Shown piece after piece: positions 21,990 to 31,763 of a DNA stretch of 64,000 nt (positions within the stretch are counted from its first letter, which is position 1; each line of letters starts with the position of its first letter). The DNA lies in assembly GCA_951217055.1 (NCBI GenBank), contig OX578280.1, positions 4,898,001 through 4,962,000 of the forward strand, given 5' to 3'. This stretch comes from Gerris lacustris (lineage: Eukaryota; Arthropoda; Insecta; Hemiptera; Gerridae). Both the position numbers and the translations under genes were made by a program. Below the pieces are notes generated by a model, which was not told where the DNA came from, did not search any database, and saw only the letters and a program-made list of their open reading frames with translations.

Positions 21990-22419
21990 TGGTTAGGAGT
22001 TTGAGAGGTGATAAAGATAATGAATAGAATGAGCCGTTGTTTGTAAACAATGAGAGATAGTGGGGACTAGCCCACATCTGTATCGCTCCGCTACCGCCAA
22101 TTTGTGTGTTGCTACGGACGCCTTGAGCTAGACGAGACGTGTCAGCTGAGAGTCCTCTCAACCTCACCGCTTCGTAACCGCCGCTTTCCGCACATATATC
22201 CGCCATCCGCATCCCGCACTAAGTTACTAACTACAGGTCGCAGTCGGTACGTTTTTCTTTTCACATATTCTATTTTATTGTTTTATTACTTCTATTTTAC
22301 TCCGCCCTATCCGTATGCCATATGATTTTAAACTATAATAGTCCACTCTTAATACCAACTTTTTTCTCACTGCCGCTGGTGGTCGTCTTTCTCCCTATTA
22401 TTTGGAGAAATTATCACCA
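21990..22419 (+). repeat. 3' LTR of BEL element 1
   Basis: 430 bp, matched to the 5' LTR position by position at the points checked (same offsets at start, middle and end), with a single C-to-T difference at 22316. ATAAT follows. Confidence 0.92.
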
Positions 22420-22424
22420 ATAAT

Positions 22425-23480
22425 CGTATATTATTAGTGATTTCTTATCAGGTACAGTGTTGCCTATAGCAAAAAATATAGAAGTTATCCAAACTAAAAT
22501 TATTAATAACAAAAGAACAACACTGTGTTTTTTGACAGTGGTCTATTTTATTAAAAACTGACTATACATGACACCAAAAAACGACACTAGCGCACTCCTC
22601 ACATTTCCATGACTTCTTGGTCAACCTTTAAGAATATGCATATTATCTTGCAAAAAGTTTAATAAATTAAAGAAAGAAATAATTAGGATAAACCAAGAAA
22701 AGCAGCTGGTCTAATCTAGAATGACGTCAATAATATGAAGCCGCAGTGTTGCCAGTTACTCCACAGATTTTTTTTCTGTTTAATTAAAGACCTACTAATC
22801 TTTTAACTTATTAAACAGGATTAATAAATATATATAAAAAAAAATGTATAAATAAAAAGGTTATTAAAGGAAGTTTACTTACTAAACTATTTGTTTACAA
22901 GCAAAGGAATTTTTGCTGCCCTCTGAAAGTGAAATATGTTTGATTCTTCTCATGCCACAATTCTTGCAGCATATGCTAAAATATGCTGCTTTTATCACTG
23001 CGATGTTCTTATGGCATTCAATTATTTTGTTAAACTATTAACAATAAATATTTGATCATGGCATTTTATCGATTACCTTCTACCCAAAAATTATTTATTT
23101 AAGTTTTTGTTAGTAAAATTCAAAGATCCAAAATTTATTCTCTGGATCAGTATAAGTTTGCCCTAAAAAATATTTAATCTTTTATAAAACTAAAAAAAAT
23201 AAAAGAAAGAGAGACGGACAAAATACATAGAAACTAAAATAAATATTTAAATAGCTTTAGCAAGTAAAGTCTTATACAAAGAGTTAAAAAAGATTTATTC
23301 ATTTAGGATTCGTATTGTTTATTTTGGAATAGAGATCATTCAAAGGATACAAAACTTTGTAAATTTTCCATTTATTTATGAGTAGATTCGTTGTAGCTAA
23401 AATAAAACATTCTTTTTACAAGACAATTTTATAAGTATTTTGAGATTCAGATAACATTTTATTCTAATGTAGTTTGTGTA
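22425..23480. other. No gene recognised
   Basis: AT-rich sequence with no coding frame of note and no repeat identified. Confidence 0.4.
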
Positions 23481-23486
23481 ACTATA

Positions 23487-24257
23487 CGTGGGCTATTGGG
23501 AAAGTAAGCTCCGATTGGCCACTGAGCGGGAAGTAGTGGGACTAGCGACGCCACTGTTACACTGATGTACACGGCAGGACAGTCTGCATCAAGCCGTGGT
23601 CAAATGAATGTCATAAGAGCACTAGTTTGGTTGTTATAGCATCTTGAAATGTGTGCTCCAAAATCTACTGTCCAAATGCGAAGTGTGAGATGTTACAAGG
23701 TTTTTTTTACGGCAAAACCTTATTCGGCAGAAGGGTATTTATTGAGAACTTTGTGACGAGTATGGACCAAGTGTTATAAGTGAAGGAGTTGTACGTGAAT
23801 GAGTTTGTTTTTTTTAAAGTGGTCAAAAAAACATTCATGATGAAGAAAGAAGTGGTCGGCCATCATTAGTCACACAGATGAACTCATTCAGAAAAATGAT
23901 GGAAAAGTTCGAGAAACTTTCTCCATTTTTGAGTGTCTAATGAATTTTTACAGATTTCTAGGACTGTTATACGAGGTAGTGACAGACAGGTTAGGTTACC
24001 GGAAGATCTGTGCTTGATGGGTGCCAAAATATTTTATCGAGCACCAAAAAACTCGCACTTTGCATTTGGACGGAAGTTTTTTTTGGAGTACACATTTCAA
24101 AATGCCATCGAAACCTAACTAGTGCTCGTACGACATTTATTTGACCGTGGCTTGATGCAGACTGCCCTGCCGTGTACGTCAGTGCAACAGTGGTGTCGCT
24201 AGTCCTACTACTTCCCCCACAGTGGCCAATCGGAGCTTACTTTCCGAACGGCCCTCA
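23487..24257 (+). mobile_element. Deleted, decayed mariner element with long TIRs
   Basis: 771 bp between TA dinucleotides (23485-23486 and 24258-24259). The ends are inverted copies over roughly 125 bp: GGAAAGTAAGCTCCGATTGG and CGGCAGGACAGTCTGCATCA on the left recur inverted on the right. Between them is a broken transposase reading in several frames: SEGVV, a stretch equivalent to GRPSLVTDELIQK around 23850-23895, then VTDRLGYRK-like and KTRTLHLDG-like segments to about 24080. These are the N-terminal DNA-binding half and the start of the catalytic half of mariner transposase. The DDD catalytic residues are missing and frameshifts are many. Confidence 0.88.
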
Positions 24258-24324
24258 TAAATTGTTAACTATTTTCAGGGCAGTTACAATGATAATTTAA
24301 GTTAAGTTCTAGATTTATAATTAT

Positions 24325-24460
24325 GCTTCCGAGCTTACAGAATTTAATAAAAGTATTGTGACCATTCTAAAGAACGAAAATTTTTTATGTCCGAAATGAG
24401 AAATTCCCAGTTTAAAGTCCGTTAATGAAAAGCAGATTGTGAAATCAGGGAACATTTTTT
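24325..24460 (+). repeat. GCTTCCGAG repeat family, copy 3 (partial)
   Basis: It starts at GCTTCCGAGCTTACAGAATT and keeps GAACGAAAATTTTTTATGTC and a degraded ATCAGGGAACATTTTT. It is followed at 24463-24490 by ATCTACTCGCGGCAGCAAAA, a fragment of a family B end. Confidence 0.6.
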
Positions 24461-24499
24461 ATCTACTCGCGGCAGCAAAATTAAACATTACTTAACTGT

Positions 24500-24655
24500 T
24501 TTTAGGCTGGAAAGTACTATTTCCCTGATTTGTCATTAAAATATTAAAAACAGGCAGGAAAGTAATTAAAACAGTCAGGAAAATACTTTCTCTGCCTAGG
24601 CAGGGAAATATTTCCCTGCCTAGGAGGAGAAAGTAACAGTGTTTACCACTGCGTG
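24500..24655 (+). repeat. Short dispersed repeat, paired with 3620-3755
   Basis: It has the same order of blocks as 3620-3755, with an additional copy of CCTGCCTAGGCAGGGAAAT. Confidence 0.7.
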
Positions 24656-24659
24656 TCAT

Positions 24660-25165
24660 AACCTCTAATTTTGGCAAGAACAGTTTATACCATTATCTTT
24701 ATCTTATAACATTATATATTATAGTTAAATAAGTAATATTTAATAAATAAACGTTTTAATAATAAAATAATTAGTTAATATTTGTTAATTCTGTTAAATA
24801 AGTTCAATGATTAGTAGATCTTTAATTAAATAAAATAGTAGAGTCACTGGCTATACTGTAGCGTCATGTAAACATTGAACATCCATATTATTTTTATTAT
24901 TGAAGTCATTCTAGATTAGACTAGCTACTTTTCTTGATGCATCCTAGTTACTTCTTTTTTTTTTAAGCAATAGCAGATATCTTCAACACTGTTATTAATT
25001 TTTTAGTAAAAATATAAATAAATATATTATTGCGTGCATTATTCATTCAGAAGTTATGTGTGCTACAAATGTGTGTTTTGTATTTTGTTGTTATAGATTG
25101 AGTTTGCTTTTCACGTATTGTTATCATTCCCAATTTTCTTATTTGAACATTAATTTTAGTTAATA
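24660..25165. other. AT-rich stretch, nothing recognised
   Basis: No gene or repeat relation recognised. Confidence 0.4.
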
Positions 25166-25170
25166 CATAT

Positions 25171-25260
25171 TTTATTAATATGATCTTTATTAATATGATC
25201 TTTATTAATATGATCTTTATTAATATGATCTTTATTAATATGATCTTTATTAATATGACA
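25171..25260. repeat. 15-bp tandem repeat, six copies
   Basis: TTTATTAATATGATC is repeated five times without change, plus a sixth copy ending in GACA. A partial inverted copy, TATTAATAAAGAT, follows at 25281-25293. Confidence 0.95.
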
Positions 25261-25324
25261 GATAGTTATTAACTAGGTTATATTAATAAAGATAATATTT
25301 TAGCACCTTCATTTTTCTCCCGCA

Positions 25325-25535
25325 AGTAGATAAAATATTGTATGCAACAAGGCAGCAAAGGAAACATTTCTGCCTCGTATATTCATTGTCAAAAAGGTAA
25401 ATTACCTGCCTCGGCTTCGCCTCGGCATTTAATTATCATAGCCTATCCTCGCCTTCGGCTCGGAGGCTAATCTAATCACTCGTCAGTAAAATTCCATTTT
25501 GCTGCCTAGTTACATAAATAACTATTCTTGTGTCT
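25325..25535 (+). repeat. Family B tail module, copy 2
   Basis: GATAAAATATTGTATGCAAC and AAGGCAGCAAAGG on the left mirror TTTTGCTGCCTAGTTACATA and AATAACTATT on the right. Between them are two CpG-rich hairpins, CCTCGGCTTCGCCTCGG and TCCTCGCCTTCGGCTCGGA. No coding frame. Confidence 0.75.
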
Positions 25536-25794
25536 GTCCGTCCTAGAACATTTGAATGACAGCGAACTAGCATATCTTATATGGTAGTTCATAAATATTC
25601 AAATAAAAACCAATGAAAATAGACTTCCAAATAGTGTGGCTTTATTGATTTTCCGCTTTCACAGGCCATTATTGTCTAATTTATATTGTCTAATTTGTTT
25701 TCCCCGTTTTTGTAATTTGTCAAAATTGTTTTGATTTTTTACATGAATTAAAGTATCTATTAAGCAAAAGTTACAGAGCAAAGACGGTTGAAAT

Positions 25795-26115
25795 TAATGT
25801 GATGCTATCTGCGGTCTACTTTCGACAAACCATCAATATTTCATTAAAATTGGATAAGTACTTTTGAAGATATAGAAGTAAATAAATGTAGGTTTATGCA
25901 CTGGTTGAAGAGAAACAAATAGGCGCGGAAGGTTGAAACTTATATGGGACCAACAATAGGCTAATTATGACCTACCATACTAATTTAATTACAATTTGAA
26001 GTTTAGTTTTTAAGATATGTTGATTCGCAAAAATTGAGCGACAGACAGACACGGAACCAAACATGTTCTCTGATGTCTGAAACGGATTTATGTCTTGGAA
26101 TTTTTGAAATCGGGG
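25795..26115 (-). repeat. GCTTCCGAG repeat family, copy 4 (inverted)
   Basis: The minus strand carries AAATCCGTTTCAGACATCAG and the TTGTTTCTCTTCAACCAGTG block. The outer end is replaced at 26130 by the family C element. Confidence 0.7.
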
Positions 26116-26129
26116 ACATTAAATATTTT

Positions 26130-26757
26130 TATCTCCAGTAGGGATAAAAAGTTATGATTTTGAATTAGTTTAGAGGGACTAAAACAGGTCATATCATCCC
26201 TGAACTCAAAAAGTAGGGAGAAAAAGTAAAGTTGGGGAAAAAAGTAAAGATTGCAACTTAATTATTTTTTAAATAGTAGAAAATGAAGGGCTAATGTAAT
26301 GAATTTGTTGAAATCAGGTTGGCGGCACTCCGCTTTTTTGACCATGTTTATGTTTGTTTATATTGTTTATAACCTGCATCTAAATAACCTTCTATTTGAG
26401 TTTAATTCCAATTCTTATTTGTTTTTCATATTGAATCTCTTATATCGGCTATTAAAAGTGCTAATAATTATTGTTATTTATTAAAATAATAAATAAAAAC
26501 TGCTCAATGGACGAAAATGTGTATTTTCTTTCTACTGGAGATAAAATATTGTATGTACCTCGTGAGTAAGGAGTCATTATTCCCCTCGCGATAACTATCT
26601 CCCTCGGCTGCGCCTCGGGACCTAATTAGAGTTATTCCCTCGGCTTCGCCTCGCGATTTAGGTACCATGGTTCCTTCGGCTTCACCTCAAGAACCAACTT
26701 TTTTCGCTCAGTGAATAATGGCTTACTTTACTCCCTAGGTGCATAAATAACTATTGT
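26130..26757 (+). repeat. Family C element, copy 1
   Basis: It begins ATCTCCAGTAGGGA; TCTACTGGAGATAAAATATT, near 26530, is its inverted partner and starts the tail module. The tail runs TTGTATGTACCTCGTGAGTA, three CpG-rich hairpins (CCTCGGCTGCGCCTCGGG and two similar), then CTTACTTTACTCCCTAGGTG and CATAAATAACTATT. A second copy in opposite orientation is at 54195-54900 and matches along the whole length, including the phrase GGTTGGCGGCACTCCGC. Confidence 0.8.
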
Positions 26758-27198
26758 TAAAAAAGAACAGGAGTAAATTTCATTACTTGAATCTTAATAC
26801 ATAGGTAATAATAATTATAACCTTTTAATAAGTATTGGCTACCTTTCGGAAAGCTAAGCCGTACATAGTAATGAACACATTACTCTAATTAGCAACGTGT
26901 ATATAACACCCACGAAGCTTAGAACTACCTATGCATATTTGATCAATAACTAATTTATATGCGATTCAAACAAGGGTACTTGCATAAAGGTGGAATTATA
27001 ATTTATGGGAATTAAGCGTAGGAAATTCCCTTTAGTTAACACTCGCCTGCTTTCTCATCTTTAAATTACTTAATGCATAAAACACAGTGTGTGTAATGCA
27101 CTTGTAAGCTTAAGAACACGATCCTAATATTCTTAGTAGTTTTCAATTCTAATACAAGTAATCTATCAATTAGTGTGGCACATTGCTGCCTCGCATCT
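26758..27198. other. No gene recognised
   Basis: Mixed AT-rich sequence, no repeat identified. Confidence 0.4.
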
Positions 27199-27201
27199 TA
27201 A

Positions 27202-28000
27202 AGGCGGAAATACACATGCTAGTAAAAAAGTATGTCAGTGGCGAGTTACTAGCACGTCAGTAGCTGGCATGCTGCAGACGCTGTGTACATTTGCCAGTGA
27301 AACAGCATGCTAGTATCATCCGGATTATTGGTCTTGTGCGAGCTACTAGCACATGACAATACACATTCCAGTCACAGTTCTAGTTTTGAAACTGGCAATA
27401 GTTTCTTGCCTTCTTTTAGCCGGAATAAATTATGAAATAATTGCGTTTGATTTAATTAATTTTGATAGTTTTATTAATTGTTTCAATGTACCTTATGAAT
27501 GTATCGGTGCGGAATGAAATTAACCAGATTTTTCTGTTACTTGCAAAGAACTGTGTTTTAAAACATTTGAAAAATAATAAAAAAACACGAAGAGTGTGGG
27601 TAAAGATTGGATCGCTAGAAGGGAATTAGGTACATGGAGCGAATCAGTGCCTACTAAATGAAATGCGGTTCGGGGACGTTAATGGTTTTAGAATCAATTG
27701 CGAATACTTCCGGAGAAAGTTGATGAGTTGTTGTCAGACACACGCGAAAGGAAGGAACGCAACTGAAGACTGAAGGGCTGAGAGAGACTCGTGCTAGCTA
27801 CTAGCAACCTTGCGCTGGCAGGCCTGTTTACACGTGCCTTATCAGTTGCCCCTCCCCTCGACTTGTGCCACTGGCAAGACAAAAATCAAACCTCGCGCGA
27901 TTTACTCGCATGCTATTTGATGTATACACTTGCCAGTAGCTCTCCTCTGCGAGCTACTCGTATGTTTTTGTGCGAATAACTAGCATGTATATTTCCGCTT
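27202..28000. mobile_element. PIF/Harbinger-like 799 bp MITE, copy 1
   Basis: The left end AGGCGGAAATACACATGCT mirrors the right end AGCATGTATATTTCCGCTT. The flanks are TAA on both sides (27199-27201 and 28001-28003), the 3-bp target duplication expected for PIF/Harbinger. Subterminal GCGAGCTACTmGyA and GCATGCTAGT motifs recur in both halves. The short open frames (27694-27979) are not conserved as proteins between copies. A copy of identical length lies at 52425-53223. Confidence 0.88.
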
Positions 28001-28004
28001 TAAC

Positions 28005-28165
28005 TGGGTCTTACGCTACCGCTCCAGTAGTCGCTCGCGCGCCCTAGCGGTGCCCCCCCCCCCCCTCAACTACTGTTCTACTTCTTCGATTTGCTCCGGA
28101 CAAACGCCATAACCCTTATAATTTTATTCCTAATAATCTTACATACATAAAATTTATTTTTTACT
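28005..28165 (+). repeat. Fragment of a BEL element 5' UTR
   Basis: ACGCTACCGCTCCAGTAGTC, a C run, TACTGTTCTACTTCTTCGAT and CCGGACAAACGCCATAACCC repeat the GC-rich part of the BEL element 1 leader (about 16985-17195), up to ACATACATAAAATTTATTTT. It starts right at the PIF-like MITE and ends at a GCTTCCGAG copy, so it is a leftover of an older related BEL insertion. Confidence 0.8.
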
Positions 28166-28171
28166 TTATTA

Positions 28172-28495
28172 TTTTGCTTCCGAGTTTACCGAAGGTAACG
28201 GAAGCATTGTGTTCACTTTTGAGAACGAAAAAGTTTTATGTCTCCGATTTTAAAAATTCCAAGACAGAAATCCGTTTCAGACATCAGGGAACATTTTTGG
28301 TTCCGTGTCTGTCTGCCGGTCTGTGTGTCCGCGAATTATGAAATGTGTGACGATAACTTGATTAAATGTCGACCGATTTTGATGAAATTTGGTAGACATG
28401 TTCATTTTACCAATGCCCTTCCAACCAAGTTCTTTGGATTTAGACAGGGTGCAAGAGGTATAACCCGGGATTACCTGACACTCACCCTTTAGACA
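28172..28495 (+). repeat. GCTTCCGAG repeat family, copy 5
   Basis: Well preserved from TTGCTTCCGAGTTTACCGAA through AAATCCGTTTCAGACATCAG and GTGTCTGTCTGCCGGTCTG. The 84-codon frame across it is part of the repeat and shows no domain. Confidence 0.75.
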
Positions 28496-28811
28496 CTTTA
28501 GACTACTTTTTTTAATCCGAAGGGGGGCTGGCGCACTTCGGTACTAGCCATTTTCATGTCTTTGCTTTGGCACATAAATTCGAAAAGCGAACCAAAAAAT
28601 GACACGAAAAAGCGTTACACAAGCGTTACCAAAAAGAGTTACTAAAAAACGATACCAAAAAGCGTTACATGAAAATTGTTCCATGTCTTGCAGACTCTTA
28701 TGCAAGAAACGTTTTTTTTTCAATTACTTTTAAAGCTTAAAATAAATTCCTTATATTACAATAACTAAAATTATTCCTGGCAATACTTAACAGACATTAT
28801 TTTACAAATTT
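28496..28811. other. Spacer with AAAAAGCGTTAC motifs
   Basis: No gene. AAAAAGCGTTAC or close variants occur several times between 28600 and 28670, a short degenerate tandem pattern. Confidence 0.5.
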
Positions 28812-29155
28812 ACTGCTTCCGAGCTTACTATACCGAAGGTAACGGAAGCTATGTGATCGATTTGGAGAATGACATTTTTGGATGTCTCCGATTTCAAAAA
28901 TTCTAATAAATAAATCCCTTTTAGACATCAGGGAAGTGTTTTTGTCCCGCATCTGTAGTTCAATTTTTGTGAACCTACATATCTTAAAAACAAAAACTGC
29001 CCCTTATAAGTTTTATTCCCCTTTTGTTTCTATTCAATGTGCGCTCAAACATACATTTATTTATACCTATTTCTTTAAAAGTAATCATCTAATTTCTAAA
29101 AACAATATCTATAATTTGTCTAAAGTAGCCCTCAGATAACCCCAAATTAATTTCA
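28812..29155 (+). repeat. GCTTCCGAG repeat family, copy 6
   Basis: It opens TGCTTCCGAGCTTACTATAC and holds TTAGACATCAGGGAAGTG and the later GCGCTCAAACATACATTTAT part. It is a tandem neighbour of copy 5 in the same direction. Confidence 0.7.
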
Positions 29156-29840
29156 AATGTCTATTCTCATTAAATTGTTGTAAACGTATAAAATTATTAA
29201 AGTATGCGTAATAGGTTGGGAGGAATTTATGTGCTGCAGCAATTAGTGGAGTATTTTTAAATCTGTCACAATTTGTATGGTCTGTTACACAAATAAAAGC
29301 ATTAATTTAGCAGTATTCAATGTGAAGAAAACGAAAATTCTCACGTTTTCTCTTTCGTCTTTTTAACTTATTCATTATTTTAAAATAGAATATTTGCATA
29401 ATCTGGTGTATGGTCACTTCCCAGGTTGATATTCGGTAACTCTTCAACATCAGTAATGATCTTCTTTTTATTAGCTATAAGATGAAGACAATCTTGTTTC
29501 TCCATACGGACTGACCCATGTCCATATATTCCGCTTAGGTTTCTTGTAAAAGGAATTCGTTATAATTAGATTGTTCGCTCCTGCAAAAGTCATCCTATCT
29601 CCTCTCTCATTCCTTTTTCTTATTCCAAATTTGCCGACCACTTTTTCAACTCCTATGTTTCCTTTTTTTGCAGTTTCCTATTATTATTGTAGATTAACAT
29701 CAATTACTTTCTAGTGAGATCTGTACTTCCTGGTAAAAATGTAAACCTATTACTGACTCGTGAGATCATAAATTTGTACTATTTTCAATCTTACTGCCTT
29801 TTCCTAAAGATGGACTAGAAACTCTATTTGAAAAGCTTTT
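29156..29840. other. No gene recognised, possible LINE continuation
   Basis: Minus-strand frames from 29840 to about 29700 may continue the decayed LINE at 29847-30077 (ESVIGLHFYQ-like text) but contain stops. The rest is AT-rich. Confidence 0.35.
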
Positions 29841-29846
29841 AAAGCC

Positions 29847-30077
29847 CTAGATTTGAAATGCCCAATTACTGTTAATTATGTACCCTGTGCTACCTCCTCT
29901 CCCCCCCCCCCCCCCCCCCTTATAATAAAACACATTTCCATGTTTGTGTTTTATACACGATTCATCGTCTCTCTTCACCTCTACCAAGCCTATTGCATCC
30001 CATTTTCTCCCTTCTATTTCCAATAGTAACTCTATTAGTTTTTCATCACTTTCAGAGACTATACTGTTAAGATACAT
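29847..30077 (-). pseudogene. LINE AP-endonuclease N-terminal remnant
   Basis: The 76-codon frame reads EKLIELLLEIEGRKWDAIGL, then VEVKRDDESC and FYYKGG, a Gly-rich run and TGYIIN. The order (E-K-L-I-E-L, x-W-D-x-x-G-L-x-E-V-x-R, x-Y-Y-x-G, G-x-G-F-x-I) is that of the first part of the apurinic endonuclease domain in RTE-like LINE ORFs, where the Glu of G-L-x-E-V-R is catalytic. The Gly-rich run is coded by a C run on the + strand (about 29899-29918) that has expanded inside the gene. Upstream minus-strand text to 30110 resembles the residues before this motif but is interrupted. The rest of the LINE is missing. Confidence 0.7.
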
Positions 30078-30410
30078 ATCGATGATTGATATTCTCCTTT
30101 CCTCGTCGATTCTCTGGGTCGATTCACTGGGTCGATCTGGGTCGTATTTCCTCTTCCTCTGACCTCATGATTCGTCTGCTTATTCTCAAAACGTGTCTCA
30201 TGTGATTTCCAGCCTTGTAGGACTTATAATTTCTTTGTTTTTCTTTACTCTTTAACTTTCCAAACTTCTAAATCGACCAATATAAATTTTTCTTTACAAA
30301 TTTTTAACAAGGCATCGGAATAGTAAAATTACATTTTTAAAGAAAGATAAACATGGGACTTCTGCAAGATGCTTGTAACATAATATATGAATATCACATA
30401 GTCACATATT

Positions 30411-30893
30411 ATGTACATGTAACACATAGTTACATATATACATGTAACAAATAGTTACATATATACATGTAACAAACAGTTACATGTAACAAATAGTTAC
30501 ATACATACATGTAACACTTAGTTACAAATATACATGTAACACATAGTTACACTTATACATGAAACAAATAGTTACATATATACATGTAACAAATAGTTAC
30601 ATACATACATGTAACAGTTACATATACAATATACGTGTAACAGTTACATATACAATATACATGTAACATATAGTTACACTTATACATGTAACACTTAGTT
30701 ACAAATATACATGTAAAACATAGTTACATATATACATGTAACAAATAGTTACATATTTACATGTAACACTTAATTACATATACATGTAACCATAGTTACA
30801 TATATACATGTAACAAAATAGTTACATAATATACATGTAACAATATATACATGTAACACTTAGTTATTTATATACATGTAACACATAGTTACT
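30411..30893. repeat. Minisatellite of about 23 bp with palindromic units
   Basis: About 20 degenerate copies of ACATGTAACAmATAGTTACATATAT-like units. Each unit spans GTTACATATATACATGTAAC, which pairs with itself almost completely, and the TACATGTA core recurs throughout. It is not a CRISPR: there are no unique spacers and the units are AT-rich palindromes. Confidence 0.95.
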
Positions 30894-31140
30894 CTATATA
30901 AGATACACAGAACATTTATTTTTATTTCAATTCAGACGAAGACCAGTTTAAATAATAGAGGATATTTTAATTGAAGCAGATATTCTCATTAAGAAAGTCA
31001 TCGCCTTAACAAGGTTGGTTTTATATTTTCTACTTGAAGTGTTCAACAAACATTATCTTATTTTTTCCTTTCTCCCCTTACAACATATTACTCTGCTATT
31101 ATCATTTATATTATTTAATTTTGCATTTTAACAAGTAATT
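30894..31140. other. No gene recognised
   Basis: AT-rich, no repeat identified. Confidence 0.4.
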
Positions 31141-31149
31141 TTAAGGCAC

Positions 31150-31350
31150 TGAGAGCTGAGATTTTAATGAAATTTGTATGGTAGGTCATAATTAGTCCAT
31201 TGTTGGTCCCATATAAGTTTCAACCTTCTGCGCCCATTTGTTTCTCTTCATCATGCGCACAAACATACAATTATTTACACCTATATCTTAAAAGTACTCA
31301 TATAATTTTTATGAAATTTTGATGGATTGTCGAAACTCGGAAGCAAAATC
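31150..31350 (+). repeat. GCTTCCGAG repeat family, copy 7 (3' part)
   Basis: From GAGATTTTAATGAAATTTGT through TTGTTTCTCTTCATCATGCG to CGAAACTCGGAAGCAAAA, it shows the family's far end, an inverted form of TTGCTTCCGAG. Confidence 0.7.
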
Positions 31351-31534
31351 AAAACAATTTGGACATTAAATAATCGGTTTTTTTAAAAAAAGTATTTATG
31401 TTATACGTAATTATGTTTATATTGCTCGTTAGGTATGTTTTTCTATCTATGCATCTTATGTGTACCTATATATTGGTACACATTATGTATTTGTGTGTGC
31501 AACATCTTTTACTATTTTCTACGACAGCCAAAGT

Positions 31535-31542
<8 letters not shown>

Positions 31543-31566
<24 letters not shown>
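31543..31566. repeat. Poly-T run
   Basis: Uninterrupted T tract. Length is approximate. Confidence 0.85.
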
Positions 31567-31572
<6 letters not shown>

Positions 31573-31683
31573 TTGGATTCTCTTTTCTTTATTACTTTTC
31601 TTTAAACACTTTCCATTTTATCCTCTCTAATTCTAAACTGTGTCACAAAAAGAAAAAAATAATCCGATATGGAAACTCCTTAT

Positions 31684-31686
<3 letters not shown>

Positions 31687-31759
<73 letters not shown>
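31687..31759. repeat. (TA)n microsatellite
   Basis: A pure AT dinucleotide run. Confidence 0.97.

Positions 31760-31763
<4 letters not shown>

Larger units (their letters stand above)
16117..22419 (+). mobile_element. BEL/Pao LTR retrotransposon 1, complete ends, defective inside
   Basis: The element is 6,303 bp, bounded by two 430-bp LTRs (16117-16546 and 21990-22419) that begin TGGTTAGGAG and end TTATCACCA. The flanks repeat ATAAT at 16112-16116 and 22420-22424, a 5-bp target duplication. Inside are a 5' UTR, gag (17240-18145), pol (about 18126-21755) and a short 3' UTR with GGCCGGCGG just before the 3' LTR. The LTRs show one visible difference (C at 16443, T at 22316), so insertion was recent. 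The gag frame is broken and about 270 residues of integrase end are missing, so the copy cannot be autonomous. It lies in the P5CS intron in the sense orientation. Confidence 0.95.

Noticed and set aside
27694..27979. Short frames in the PIF-like MITE as a transposase
   Set aside because: They are not conserved between the two copies and have no transposase motif.
28238..28492. 84-codon frame as a gene
   Set aside because: It lies within the GCTTCCGAG repeat and is not kept as a frame in the other copies.
30411..30893. CRISPR-like array
   Set aside because: The units are degenerate AT palindromes without unique spacers, in a eukaryotic context.
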